A stretch of DNA of 64,000 nucleotides from Fodinicola feengrottensis (GCF_010993775.1 NZ_WOTO01000022.1:60412-124411), one strand, 5' to 3'; shown: positions 29,901-41,198, counted from the first letter of the stretch. Translations and numbers: made by a program. The notes: generated by a model not told the origin, from the letters alone.

Positions 29901-30142
29901 CCGTCACCTCGGGCACCGAGGTCGGAAAGAGCCGGTCGGCGGCGCCGCGTACCCACACCGAGGGAGCCGCCGCGGCCGCGGCCGGGCGAACGGTCTCGGC
30001 CGAGAGTGCCGCCTGCGGATTAATGATCTCTGCTGCGCCGACCGCCGCTACGGTTTGCTGCGGCGGCCCGCAGCACCGAACGACGATCGACCGGGTGACC
30101 AGTAACAGCGGGAAAAACCGGCTCGTCAGGCATGGCCGACAT
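26818..30142 (-). CDS. Secreted GH123-like (DUF4091) protein with C-terminal discoidin domains, copy 2 (apparent frameshifts)
   Basis: A paralogue of the protein at 21730-24969 with the same order of parts. It has a Tat-type start (MSAMPDEPVFPAV, then VDRRSVLRAAAA), a beta domain (GAAKGEHEAAQVMVRSSSAL), a GH123-like core (TLKMNNWFTSAGWDYTGT, TDIFYFSALDEPRS with the Asp-Glu pair, YLHWGWNYWVDSNQAG), a LamG-like domain (GDTNWAGMVIRSANASDMDS) and two discoidin domains ending YRAQISEIQVHAA. About 1,108 residues. Frames change near 30055, 29550 and 27640. Long stretches are identical to copy 1, so the pair arose by duplication, now separated by a LysR/EamA pair. The 684-codon open frame on the opposite strand is a shadow of this gene. 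Confidence 0.85.
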
Positions 30143-30235
30143 AGTGAGCAGCCAAGCCGGCGCGCACAAGAGGCACCGGCCATCCGGCGAGTTTGCGGTC
30201 ACAACTGGCGCGAACTCACCTTTCAAGAGCAGCTA

Positions 30236-31885
30236 TCAACCTTTCGGTTCATATGACAAAAGTCCGAAAAGGTCAAAAAGCCGCTGCTGGTGAGGATCGC
30301 GGTCGGTGAGCACCCGGCGGGTCCGTGGCCGGCCGCCGGTGGACGGATAGCGCAACATTGTCTCCTGAATTCCGGACAGGTGCTCCAGCAGTTCCCGCAC
30401 CGAAAGGTCCAGCCCGGCCCGGTCGGCCTCCCGCCGCATCAGATGGGTCACCGTGGCCGCAATGACACAAACGAGCCCATAAACGGCTATTCGATGATCT
30501 GTCCAATACCACCGCGAGCCGCCGGCCGCCGGCCCGGCGACATACGGTTCGTTCGCTCAGTTGCCGGAAAGTCGAGTCCAGGTGATAACGCGCCCGGTAG
30601 GCGGTGACAACATCGGCCACCGACCAATCGTCGTGATCAGTGACCAGAAGTTGCTTACCGAAAACCTCCTGGGCCAGCCGGGCGCGAGCGCCCTCGTCCA
30701 CCCGCCATTCCAACCGCATTCCCGAAGGTGGCGTGCCGGTGAGCCGGGTCGAGAGCACCCGGTCGATCCGGGACGCCCGGGTGATCCGGGCGACCTCGCT
30801 CAGCACCTCGTCGCGGGACTGCCGGTACGTGCCGGCGGCCAGCCCGGCCGCCAACCCGTCCAGTTGCCGGGTGGCCGTACTCAGTGTGCCTGCGCGAGCC
30901 CGCGGGCCTGCGCCGCGTGCAGAGTCGCCGAGTGGGTGAGAATCACCCGCCTGCCGACGCCGAAAACCGTGGCTCGGGTGTCCAACGCGGTCAGCCCGGG
31001 AAATCGATGCGGGTCCACCGTGCGGCGAGCGGTCGCTGGCCGGGACAGCAGCTCGGGATGGTCTCCCGGCGGCAGCGCGCCGACGAAATGCGGGCCGGAC
31101 GCGAGGTTCAGTTGGGAATGCTGGCCGGTGTCGAAAACCAGCGTCACATCGTCGGCACCCGTCAGCCGGTGGTGCCTCGCACCGAGTTGCTCAGCTAGTA
31201 CGCCAAAAGACGCCACCACCGGGACATCGCGCCGGTACGCCCGGGACACCAGCGGAATAGCACCGTCGCCGGTGACCACCAATCCGAGTCCGGCCAGCGT
31301 GGCATCCGACCGACCGGCCGCCAGCGGGTCGACGGAGGCCACAAAGGTCGCGAAACTCGGGACATCCACGGCCAGAGCTGGTCCGGCACCGGAGATTTCC
31401 CTTACCGTCGCACATAGCCCGGCCTCGATCTGCTCCAACTGCCCAACGGTCAGCCGGTCCAACCGCTGCCAGAGCCGCACACTGTCCCAGGTGGACGCTG
31501 GCAGCCGCGGCCGGACGAATCGGGGCGCGGCGGTCGAAGCCCACCACTGCCCCCATTCCACCCCCGGGCCGGTGATCCGGTGCAGAACGGCGACCGCGAC
31601 GTACGTGCCGATCGGCACCTTCGCGGACCGGGTGCCGGCGATCCGGTCGACCAACTCGGCCACCTTCAGCCGCTCCAGGGTGGCCCAGACCGCGGCCACC
31701 TCACCGAAGGCCAGGTGCCGCGACCGCGCCGGCACGCCACCCTCGCCGGCCAGCGCGGCCGCGATGTCCTCGGCGCTGCCCAGATAGCGCTGCGAGACGA
31801 TCCGCGGCTGGCCGTTCACTCGCGCGGACTCAGCCAGGTAGTAGTACGTCCGGCCGTTCTGCCGCTTGCCAATCACCGACGCCAT
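30236..31885 (-). mobile_element. IS1634-type transposase (apparent frameshifts)
   Basis: Begins [20 protein letters not shown] and [16 protein letters not shown], typical of IS1634-family transposases. It has a DDE-type core: ALAVDVPSFATFV (first Asp), VTLVFDTGQHSQLNLASG (second Asp) and YRARYHLDSTFRQLSE, where the usual Glu is an Asp. About 550 residues after joining frames near 30880 and 30470-30530. It ends close to the GH123-like gene and starts 146 bp before fbiC. I could not find terminal inverted repeats or target duplications by eye, so it may be an old or domesticated copy. Third-codon GC is as high as in its neighbours. Confidence 0.75.
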
Positions 31886-32031
31886 TCTTTAGGTAATACA
31901 ACCCGGCGGCCGGAAAGGCAACCCGGATCAAGGCGGCGACCAGCCAGAACAGCAGGTGCCCGTACGGGCATCCCAGCCTGGTACGAATCCGAACTGGAGA
32001 AGGCCGGCGGGCCGGTCCTAGCGTTCGACGC

Positions 32032-34635
32032 ATGGACTCCGCTTCAGCTTCGGCTCCCCCCGACGGCGTCGGCAATGCGCCGCGCCCTCGCCCGCGCTCG
32101 CGACGCGAAGGCGTTGGACGTGGACGAGGCGACCGTGCTGCTGCAGGCCCGCGGCACCGATCTGGAAACCCTTTCCGAGCACGCCTCGCGGGTACGGGAC
32201 GCGGGCTTGGCCGCGGCCGGCCGGCCGGGCATCATCACGTACAGCCAAAGTGTTTTCATCCCACTCACCAAACTGTGCCGGGACCGCTGCGGCTACTGCA
32301 CTTTCGTCACCGTCCCGCACCAGCTGCGCAAGAACGGCGAACAACCTTATCTGACCCCCGACGAAGTTCTCGACATCGCTCGAAAAGGCGCGGAAATGGG
32401 CTGCAAGGAAGCCCTTTTCACGCTCGGCGACCGGCCGGAAGACCGCTGGGATGTGGCCCGCGAATGGCTCGACGCACATGGCTATGACGACACGCTTTCG
32501 TACGTACGAGCGATGTCCATCCGCGTGCTGGAGGAAACCGGCCTGCTGCCGCACCTGAACCCGGGTGTCCTGCACTGGCAGGATTTCCAGCGTCTCAAGC
32601 CGGTCGCCGCGTCGATGGGCATGATGCTGGAAACCACCGCCACCCGGCTGTTCACCGAAAAAGGCGGCCCGCACTACGGCTCGCCGGACAAGGATCCGGC
32701 CGTACGCTTGCAGGTTCTCGAGGACGCCGGGCGTACGTCCGTGCCGTTCACCACCGGCATCCTGATCGGCATCGGGGAAACGTACGCGGAGCGCGCCGAC
32801 TCGCTTTTCGCAATCCGTAAGGTGTCAAGGACATACGGCAACATCCAGGAAATCATCGTGCAGAACTTCCGGGCCAAGCCCAGCACCAAAATGCGGGCCA
32901 CCCCGGACGCCAACCTGGAGGAACTGGCCGCGACCATCGCGGTGTCGCGGCTCGTTCTCGGCCCCAGCATGCGCATTCAGGCGCCGCCGAACCTGATCGG
33001 CGGCGAGTACGAGCTGATGATCAACGCCGGCATCGACGACTGGGGTGGGTCTCGCCGGTCACGCCGGACCACGTCAACCCGGAGCGGGCCTGGCCGCAGA
33101 TCGACGAGCTTTCCAGCCGTACCAAGGCCGCCGGCTTCCAGCTCCGCGAGCGACTGCCGGTTTACCCGGAATACGTGAAAATCGGCGAGCCTTGGTTGGA
33201 TCCGCGACTCAACGCGCACATCGCGGCGCTCGCCGAGCCGGAGACCGGCCTGGCTCGCGAAGACGCGATGCCCAAGGGAATTCCGTGGCAGGAGCCCGAC
33301 GGTGGCTGGCAGGAGTCGGGTCGTACGGACCTGCACGTCGAGGTCGACACGACTGGGCGTACGGGTGACCGGCGCAGCGACTTCGACTCCGTTTACGGCG
33401 ACTGGAACGAGATCAAGGGCCGGATCAAGAGCGCGCCGGCCCGGTCCGACTCGGACGTGCTGGCCGCGCTCAGGCACGCCGAAAAAGACCCGGCGGGCAT
33501 CACCGACGACGAGGCTTTGGCGCTGCTTAACTCGGACGGCGCCGATCTCGACGCGCTGACCAACCTGGCTGACGGGTTAAGACGCGACACGGTTGGCGAC
33601 GACGTGACTTTTGTGGTCACTCGCAACATCAACTTCACCAACGTCTGCTACACCGGCTGCCGGTTCTGCGCTTTTGCCCAGCGCAAAACCGATGCCGACG
33701 CGTACACACTGTCGCTGTCACAGGTCGGCGACCGGGTCGACCAGGCATGGGAAGCCGGCGCAACGGAAATCTGCATGCAGGGCGGCATTCACCCGGACCT
33801 ACCCGGCACCGCGTACTTTGACTTGGCCGCCGAGGTAAAACGCCGTCAGCCGGACATCCACCTGCACTCCTTCAGCCCGATGGAGGTCGTCAACGGCGCC
33901 AGTCGTACGAACCTGTCCATCCAGGACTGGCTGAGCCGCGCGCACGACGCGGGTGTCGACTCACTTCCGGGTACGGCCGCGGAAATTCTCGACGACGACG
34001 TGCGATGGGTGCTGACCAAGGGAAAGTTGCCGACCTCCAGCGGGATCGAGGTCGTCACCACCGCCCACAAGCTCGGCATCCCGACCACGTCAACGATGAT
34101 GTACGGGCATGTCGACACTGCCCAGCACTGGGTGGCACACCTCAAGCTGTTGGCCGAGTTGCAGCGCCAGGGCCTGGAAAAGAACGGCCGGCGCGGCTTC
34201 AGCGAGTTCGTGCTGCTGCCGTTCATCCACCAGAGCTCGCCCATTTACCTGGCCGGCCTGGCCCGCGCCGGCAACACCGCGAGGGACAACCGAGCCGTCC
34301 ACGCGATGGCGCGGCTGCTGCTGCACGGCATGATCGACAACATCCAGTGCTCGTGGGTGAAACTCGGCCCGGACGCCTGCCGCGCGGTTTTGCGGGGCGG
34401 GGTCAACGATCTCGGCGGCACGCTGATGGAGGAAACCATCAGCCGGATGGCCGGCGCGTCAAACGGCTCGTACAAAACGATCAGCGAGCTGGAAGACCTG
34501 GTCGAGCCGATCGGCCGGCCGCTGGTGCAGCGGACCACGTCGTACGGCCGGCCGTCCGTCGAGCGCATCGCGGCGGGCCGGGCCAGTGACGGGGTGGCCA
34601 GCGCCGTCCGCCAGCCGCTGCCGATCGTCGGCTAG
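32032..34635 (+). CDS. fbiC: FbiC, 7,8-didemethyl-8-hydroxy-5-deazariboflavin (FO) synthase (apparent frameshifts)
   Basis: Fused CofG/CofH enzyme that makes the deazaflavin FO of coenzyme F420 from tyrosine and a pyrimidine precursor. It has two radical-SAM modules: CofG-like with [17 protein letters not shown] (CxxxCxxC) near residue 80, and CofH-like with [19 protein letters not shown] near residue 540. Further matches are [21 protein letters not shown] and the end [15 protein letters not shown] to RQPLPIVG. About 868 residues, normal for actinobacterial FbiC. Frames break at a C6 run (32056-32061) and at a GGG (33046-33048) that should be GGGG. Start 32032 needs the first correction; ATG 32075 ([10 protein letters not shown]) is in frame without it. 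Confidence 0.95.
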
Positions 34636-34643
34636 CGAAGCTT

Positions 34644-34665
34644 GACTTGGAGCGCGCTCCAAGTC
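34644..34665. promoter_or_regulatory. MerR-type 22-bp palindrome in a short promoter
   Basis: GACTTGGAGCG followed by its exact complement CGCTCCAAGTC forms a perfect palindrome, the CTTGGAG...CTCCAAG class bound by MerR regulators. It fills the spacer between TTGACT (34643-34648) and TACGTT (34667-34672). The ATG of the dehydrogenase gene starts 7 nt after the -10 element, so the mRNA would be leaderless. No MerR gene is nearby. Confidence 0.7.
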
Positions 34666-34678
34666 GTACGTTCAAGAT

Positions 34679-35640
34679 ATGACCACATCGCAGCACCAGA
34701 TCGGCTCCGGTTTCGGAGCACGCAGCACCGCCGTCGAGGTCCTCAAGGGCATTGACCTGAGCGGCAAACTCGCGGTCGTGACCGGCGGATACTCGGGCCT
34801 GGGATGGGAGACGACGCGCGCGCGCTCGCCGGCGCGGGCGCACACGTCGTCGTACCAGCCAGGCGGCCCGAGGTCGCCCAGGAGGCCTTGAAGGACATCG
34901 AGAACGTCGAGACCGAGGCGCTCGACCTGGGTGACCTGACCAGCGTTCGCACCTTCGCCGAGCGGTTCCTGGCCTCCGGCCGCGCCATCGACATGATCAT
35001 CAACAACGCCGGGATTATGGCCCCGCCCGAGACCCGCCTCGGGCCTGGCTGGGAGTCCACTTTCGCCACCAACCACCTCGGCCACTTCGCGCTGATCAAC
35101 CGGCTGTGGCCGGCGATCGCCGCTGGCCACGGCCGAGTCGTCTCCGTCTCGTCAGCCGGCCACCGCCGCTCCCCGATCCGCTGGGACGACCTGAATTTCG
35201 AGAGTGGCTATGACAAGTGGGCCGCGTACGGGCAGGCCAAGACCGCCAACGTGCTGTTCGCCGTGCACCTGGACACGCTCGCCAAGGACGCCGGCGTACG
35301 CGCCTTCGCGCTGCATCCGGGCGGCATCATGACGCCGCTGCAACGGCACATGGACCCTGCCGAGATGGTCGCGATTGGCTGGGTCGACGAAAACGGCAAC
35401 CCCACCATCCCGAACGTCAAGACGCCCGAGGAGGGCGCCGCGACCCAGGTGTGGGCGGCGACCTCGCCGCAGCTGGCCGGCATGGGCGGCGTCTACTGCG
35501 AGAACTGCGACATCGCCGAACGCGCGGTCACCACGGAGAACTTCACCGGTGGCGTCCTTGACTGGGCCACCGACCCAGCGCAGGCCGCCCGGCTCTGGAC
35601 TCTGTCCGCGGACCTCACCGGCGTCAACGCCTTCGCCTGA
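34679..35640 (+). CDS. Short-chain dehydrogenase/reductase (apparent frameshift)
   Basis: About 320 residues when two frames are joined near 34804. The Rossmann motif is LAVVTGGYSGLGWETTRA (TGxxxGxG), then DMIINNAGIMAPPE (NNAG), VVSVSSAGHR, and the catalytic YxxxK in WAAYGQAKTANVLFAVHL. The C-terminal part includes FALHPGGIMTPLQRHM. This is the retinol-dehydrogenase/oxidoreductase type of classical SDR. The frame break is likely a lost base in the GGCGC-rich stretch. It follows fbiC by 43 bp but has its own MerR-type promoter. The substrate is unknown; induction by a toxic or thiol-reactive compound is plausible from the promoter class. Confidence 0.88.
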
Positions 35641-35680
35641 CCCCTGACCCCTGACTTTGGCCTGTGCTAGAAACGGCGGC

Positions 35681-37106
35681 ATGACCTCGCTCGCGGACGA
35701 CACCCGTTGGATGGACGCCACCGACCAGGCCGAGCTGGTCCGCTCCGGTCAGGTGAAACCGAGCGAGCTGGTGGAAGCCGCGATCGAGCGGATCGAGGCG
35801 CTCAACCCGGCCCTCAACGCGGTCGTGGTCCACTGGTTCGACGAGGCCCGGTCGACCGCCGACGACCTGCCCGCCGGCCCGTTCCGCGGGGTGCCGTTCC
35901 TGCTCAAGGACCTGTTCGCCGCGTACGCCGGCCAGCCACTGAGCAATGGCAACAGGGCTTTGAAAGAAGCCGCCATCCGGTCCACTGTGGACACCACGCT
36001 GGTGTCCCGGTTTCGGGCCGCAGGCCTGGCCACCCTGGGCCGGACCCAACAGCAGCGAGTTCGGCAGCCTGCCGACCACCGAGCCGCTGGCCTGGGGGCC
36101 GACCCGCAATCCGTGGAACACCGACCGCTCGGCCGGCGGCTCCAGCGGCGGGTCGGCCGCCGCGGTGGCCGCCGGCATGGTGCCGATCGCGCATGCCAGC
36201 GACGGCGGCGGCTCGATCCGGATTCCGTCCTCTTCCTGCGGTCTGGTGGGCCTGAAGCCGTCACAGGGCCGCATCACGATGGGCCCGAACCGGGACGAGA
36301 GCAACCTTGGCGTCGACCTCGGCGTCAGCCGTACGGTCCGGGACACCGCCGGCCTGCTGGACGCCGTCCGCGGCCCGGGTGTCGGCGACACGGTCATCGC
36401 CGCGCCACCGATCCGCCCGTACGCGCAGGAGGTGGGCGCCGATCCGGGCTCACTGCGCATCGGCGTGGTCACCCAGCATCCGCTCGCCCAAGCCGAGAAC
36501 CTGACCGCCGCGAAGAACGCCGGAGCGTTGCTGGAATCCCTCGGCCACCACGTCGAGGACAGCTTCCCGTCCGCACTTATAGACCCGAAGTTTCGCGAGT
36601 TCTTCGCGGTCATGTGGGGCACCAATATGGCCGTCAACCTCGCTCGTGCGGCCGAAACGCTCGGCCGCGAGCTCACCGAGGACGAGGTCGAGCCGCTCAA
36701 CTGGGCCCTTGCCGCCAGTGCCCGTCAGCACAGCGCGGTCGACTACGCGCAGGGGCTGGCGATGAACGGCCTGTTCCGCCGGGCGGTGTATCAGTGGTGG
36801 GCGGACGGCTTCGACCTGCTGGTCACCCCAACCATGGCCGCGCCGCCGCCCCCGATCGGCACTTTCGCCCACGACCCGGCCAACCCGATCGCCCCGCTGA
36901 TGACCGCCGGGAAGTACGTGCCCTTCACCCCGCCCTTCAACACCACCGGCCAGCCAGCGATCAGCCTGCCGCTGCATTGGACGCCCGACGGCCTCCCGAT
37001 CGGCGTCCAGTTCGTCGCCGCGTACGGCCGCGAAGACCTGCTCTTGCGGGTCGCGTCGCAACTGGAACAAGCCGCTCCCTGGGCTTCTCGCCGGCCTCCG
37101 CTTTAA
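35681..37106 (+). CDS. Amidase-signature family enzyme (apparent frameshift)
   Basis: About 475 residues. The amidase signature is complete once the extra C at 36046-36048 is removed: FRGVPFLLKDLFAAYAGQPL (catalytic Lys), GRTNSSEFG, then NTDRSAGGSSGGSAAAVAAG with the cis-Ser, and HASDGGGSIRIPSSSCGLVG with the nucleophile Ser. The product ends in IGVQFVAAYGREDLLLRVAS. It hydrolyses an amide; 6-aminohexanoate-cyclic-dimer-like or aryl amide substrates cannot be told apart. ATG 35681 is used. A possible -10 TAGAAA (35668-35673) lies just before it. The stop overlaps the convergent small gene. Confidence 0.9.
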
Positions 37107-37402
37107 AGGCGTACAGCGAGACGCAGGATCTTCGCTCGTACGGCATCGGCTGCGGCCGTACGGGCCGGGCCGTCGCCACCAGCGGTGACCCAGGACGCAA
37201 AGAGACAGCGGTGGTCCAACGACTTCGTATAGAGCTCGAGAGCCCGGGCCGGCGCGGTGTCGACCACCGAGTCCGCCCAACTCTCGTAGAACTCGCCGCC
37301 CGGATCCTCCCACCAAGCGAGCTGATATCCGTACCGCTTGAAGAGAAACTCGGCTTCCTGCCAGCGTCGCGCGCCAATCAGCTCGGCGAACTCCTGGCTC
37401 AT
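37103..37402 (-). CDS. Small hypothetical protein
   Basis: A 99-residue intact frame: MSQEFAELIGARRWQEAEFL, KRYGYQLAWWEDPGGEFYES, ALELYTKSLDHRCLFASWVT. It is acidic and helical, perhaps a single tetratricopeptide-like unit, with many aromatic residues. I do not recognise the family. ATG 37402 is chosen over 37429 because the shorter form starts at a natural helix. It converges with the amidase gene (4-bp overlap) and lies downstream of the LAL regulator, from which it may be expressed. Confidence 0.55.
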   Translation of the reverse strand: MSQEFAELIGARRWQEAEFLFKRYGYQLAWWEDPGGEFYESWADSVVDTAPARALELYTKSLDHRCLFASWVTAGGDGPARTAAADAVRAKILRLAVRL

Positions 37403-37510
37403 CCGAGCGACACACGGTAGCCAGAGCACATCGGAATCAACTCCATTTTCGTTGCCACAGAAAGAACATCGGGACGATGTGTGGACAACGATGGCAGTGT
37501 GGACCGACGC

Positions 37511-40063
37511 TCACATGGGGAGTGGTTCCCTATCTTTAGTCGTACGCCGCCGCAGCTCTCGCCGGGACCGTGCCCCGGTCTTGCGCAGCACAGCGGAAAC
37601 GTGATGGCCCACCGTTCTGATCGAGAGATGGAGCCCGGCCGCGATCTCAGCGTCGGTGTGGCCAGCCACGATCCACGTCCGCACTTCCTGTTCGCGGGCG
37701 GTGAGACCGTCCGGCGTGGCCGCCGTGCTGACCCGCGGGCCACGGGGGATCGACCGCACCCCCAGTTCCCGCAGCTTGCGCGCGGCTCGCAGCCGGCCGG
37801 GCCGGGCACCCAACTCGGTGAAGCGATCGAGCGCGTCCCGCACGACGACGGCATCGTCCGAGTCGCACCAGGCGTCGGCCGCCTCGTACGGACAGCCGAG
37901 CTCCGTCCAAGCCCGGCCCGCCCCGACCGGGTCGGCGTCGACCTGCAGCCGGTACGGCTCAGCGGCGGCGGCCGGCACCGCGTCGATCAGTTGGTGCCGC
38001 CACATCCACAGCCCGAGCTCGCCGATCGACCACGCGTTTCGAGCGTTCCACCGCCAGCTCGTACGCCTGCCGCAGACCCGAGGCGCCGTCGTCTCGTACG
38101 CCGGCAAGCCAGCGCGCCTCCGCCCGCGCCGCCATCACCGGCGTCAGCCGCTGCAGCGATCCGCTGATGTCCGCGATCCGTTTTGCCTCGTCCAGCGGTT
38201 CCCACACCTGCGGATCGCGCGCCGGGCCCGGAGTCGGCCCTGGATGCTCCAGGCGACGATCCCGGTGATCGCGCGCGGCTCGACCAGCCGGGCCAACGCC
38301 TCGGTGACCCATCTCGCCGCCTCCGACCAGCGGCCCTGTTCGAACAGGCAGCGGGCATACCAGGAGTGCGCGTAGCTGGCGTGTCCGTCCAGGTCACGAG
38401 CCACGTAGAAGTCGAGCGCCTCAGGTATGGCCGCCATGCTTGCGTCGTACAGCCTCGCCTCGCCGGCCGCCGAGATGAGGTTCGCGTAGGCGCGACCGAG
38501 CTCTCCGTCCAGCCCGGCCTCCTTGGCCACCTGCACGGCACGCCACAGGTGCGCGCAGCTGGGGTCCTGTCCGGTGATCGTCAACCCGCTGCCCAATGCC
38601 TGCAAAGCACAGGTCAGGCTTGCCTGGTCGCCGACCTCGGACGCGAGGTCGACCGCCTGCCGGGACAGCGCGATGCCGGCCGTCAGGTCCCGCGCCAGCA
38701 TCCGGTTGGTGCCCAGATGGGCCAGCGCGGCGGCCAGGTCCGGTGACGGTCCGAGCGGCTCCAGGATCTCGACAGCGGCCAGCGCGAGCCGGTGGGACTC
38801 GGCGTCCGCAGGCGTCACCCGGCTCAGCCACCACAACGCCTCGCCACGCAGCAACGGCTCCTGCAGCGGGCACAGTTCCACCGCCCGCTGCGCAGTCGCC
38901 AACGCCTGTTCGTCACGGCCGACCAGGTACGCCTCCTGGGAGGCCGCCAACCACAGCCGCGCCAGCTCGGTCTGGGAAGCCAGGCCAGCTCCGTCCGCTG
39001 CCGCCTGGTGATAGTGCTCGGCGGCCTCGCGGTGCGCGCCCAGCCCAGCGCGACCGCCCGCTCGGCCGCCGCCCGCTGGCTGGTGAAGGCCAGCTCCAGC
39101 TCGTGCGCGTGCCGGGCGTGGTACGCGATCGTGGCCGGAGCTATGTCGCCCTGCGCGACCATTCGGCGTACGACGTCCGCGTGCAGGTCCTGGCGCTGTC
39201 CGGGCGTCAGCGCCTGCTCGACAGCGAGCCGTACCAGCTCGTGCCGGAACTCCACGACCGCGCCGTCCACCCGCAGCAGCCCGGCCACCACCGGTTCGTC
39301 GAGCCGCGACCAGTCCGCGCCGAGCAACTCCGCGCCGACTCGCCCGGCGATCACCGACAGCAGCTCTACGACACCGCGTGCGGAAGGTGACAGGCGGGCC
39401 ACCCGGGCCGCCACGGCATCGCGTGTCGATGCCGCCACCCGACCGTCCGGCGCGAGCAGCAACTGGCTCACCAGGAAGGCATTTCCGTTGGTCAGTCGGT
39501 ACGCCTCGGCCGCGTCGATTTCGGTCTCGGAGACCATTTCCGCGACGCCGGCCCTGGTCAGCGGCGGGACCGTGACGCGGGTGACGCCGGCCGCGCTGGC
39601 CAGGTCACCGAGCACCCTGCGCAGCGGATGGTCACCGTCCACCTCGTCACGGTAGGTCACCACCAACAACCCCGCGGACGTGTCGATGCGCCGGCCGATG
39701 AACCGCAGGACGTCAGCGCTCGCGTCGTCGATCCAGTGGGCATCTTCGACCACCAGCGGAGTCGGCGTACGACGTACCCACGCGAGCAGCCGCTCCCGCA
39801 TGTCGTCGACGTCGAAATCCTGCTCCGCCGGCCAGATCTGCCGTGCGATGTCCTGGAACGGCCCGAGCGGACGCGGCGTCGAGAGTGGCTCACAGAAGCC
39901 CCAAACCGCCTGTTCGGAGCCGAAGAACTCCCGTACGAGCGAGGTCTTCCCGACCCCCCCCCGCCTCACCGGCGACCGCGACGAGCGAACCAGCGCCACG
40001 CCGAGCGGCCGCGCTCACCGCGCCCAGCCGCTCGACGAGCACGTCACGCTCAACCAGAGTCAC
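37511..40063 (-). CDS. LuxR-family LAL regulator with AAA ATPase domain (apparent frameshifts)
   Basis: About 850 residues. N-terminal AAA/AAA-ATPase module: VAVAGEAG-GVGKTSLVREFF (Walker A, restored when one C of the C9 run at 39954-39962 is removed), PTPLVVEDAHWIDDASADVL (Walker B), VTYRDEVDGDHPLRRVLGDL. A tetratricopeptide-like middle follows (LTCALQALGSGLTITGQDPS). The C-terminal LuxR helix-turn-helix is LTAREQEVRTWIVAGHTDAE and IAAGLHLSIRTVGHHVSAVL. Frames also change near 39040, 38225 and 38045. GTG 40063 is taken as start (VTLVERD). LAL proteins are large activators of secondary metabolism or catabolism; the target here is not evident. Confidence 0.9.
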
Positions 40064-40153
40064 ACCCGAGAGCGTAGGCCGCACACTCCCGGCCCGCCTC
40101 AGCCGAATGTAACGAAAGGGCGGACCGTTTCGTTACATTCGGCGGCAAAGCGG

Positions 40154-41150
40154 CTATCCGGCCGCGGCCATCGGGGGCGGGACCACTTTGCGGGCGAGCA
40201 GGGTGATCGCCGCGTTGACGTTACGCAGGGTGGGCGCGGCTACCCCGGTCAGCTCGGCGATTTCCACGACAGCGCTGATAATCGCGTCGGTTTCCAACAC
40301 CTTCCCGGCTTCCAGGTCCTGCAGCATCGAAGTCTTGTGATGCCCGACCTTTTCCGCACCGGCCAGCCGCCGATCGATCGACACCTGCGGATTGCTGCCA
40401 GCGGCCCTCGCGACGGCGACGGTTTCGGCCATCATCCGGGCTACCAGATCGCGGGTGTGCTCGTGAGCGCAAATCTCGGCCATGGTCGCCCGGGTGAGCG
40501 CACTGAGCGGGTTGAAAGCGACGTTTCCCATCAGTTTGACCCAAATATCGTCCCGCAGATTCGGTTCGACCGGACATTTGAGCCCGCCGGCCACCATCGC
40601 GTCACTGAATTCCAGGCAGCGGGTGGAAATGCTGCCATCCGGCTCGCCAATCGAGAACCGGGTGCCCTCCAGATGCCGGATCACCCCCGGCGCCTGGATT
40701 TCGGTCGAGCAGTAGACCACGCAACCAATCGCCCGCCAGGTCGGCAAAACGGCGCTGGTCGCACCGCCAGGATCAACTGCCTCGATGCGATGCTTTTCCA
40801 GCGGATGCCCCTTGAGCCCGTGGAAATACCACCACGGGATCCCGTTCTGGGCGGCCACCACGGCCGTCCGCGGGCCTAGCAGCGGCGCGAGCAGCTTGCC
40901 GGCGCCGGCGTACGAGTGCGCCTTGAGGCCGAGGAACACGTAGTCGACCGGTCCGACGTCGGCCGGGTTGGCGGTCGCGTACGGGTGTGCGTGGAAGTCG
41001 CCGCGCGGGCTTTTGACGTACACACCGTGGTCCTGAAGAGCGACCAGTGTGCGGCCCGCGGGCGATCAGGTGGACTTCGACGCCAGCTCGGTGCAAGGCG
41101 GCGCCAACGTACGCGCCAATCGCACCGGCGCCAAGGACTGCGACTTTCAT
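40154..41150 (-). CDS. PanE/ApbA-family 2-ketoacid (ketopantoate-type) reductase, candidate oxalyl-CoA reductase (apparent frameshift)
   Basis: Starts MKVAVLGAGAIGAYVGAALH with the NADP-binding GxGxxG, then, after a frame change near 41050, VDYVFLGLKAHSYAGAGKLL, VVAAQNGIPWWYFHGLKGHP, LMGNVAFNPLSALTRATMAE and EIAELTGVAAPTLRNVNAAI. About 332 residues, usual for ketopantoate reductases. In Methylobacterium extorquens the PanE-family protein PanE2 reduces oxalyl-CoA to glyoxylate. This gene lies beside a GntR regulator at the edge of an oxalate/glyoxylate island, with CATAC-type elements in its promoter, so a similar role is plausible. True ketopantoate reductase for pantothenate is the alternative. 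Confidence 0.85.
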
Positions 41151-41152
41151 GT

Positions 41153-41198
41153 CATACCCCATTCGGTATGGCGGCCAAAGTAAGATTGCATACGATCT
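41153..41198. promoter_or_regulatory. CATAC-type elements between reductase and GntR genes
   Basis: CATACC (41153-41158) and GGTATG (41165-41170) form an inverted repeat at the reductase start. ATTGCATAC (41185-41193) matches the first half of the operator copies at 49865 and 55528. A further TTGCATAC is at 41270-41277, before the GntR start. These are likely binding sites of the local GntR protein, weaker than the other copies. Confidence 0.55.
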
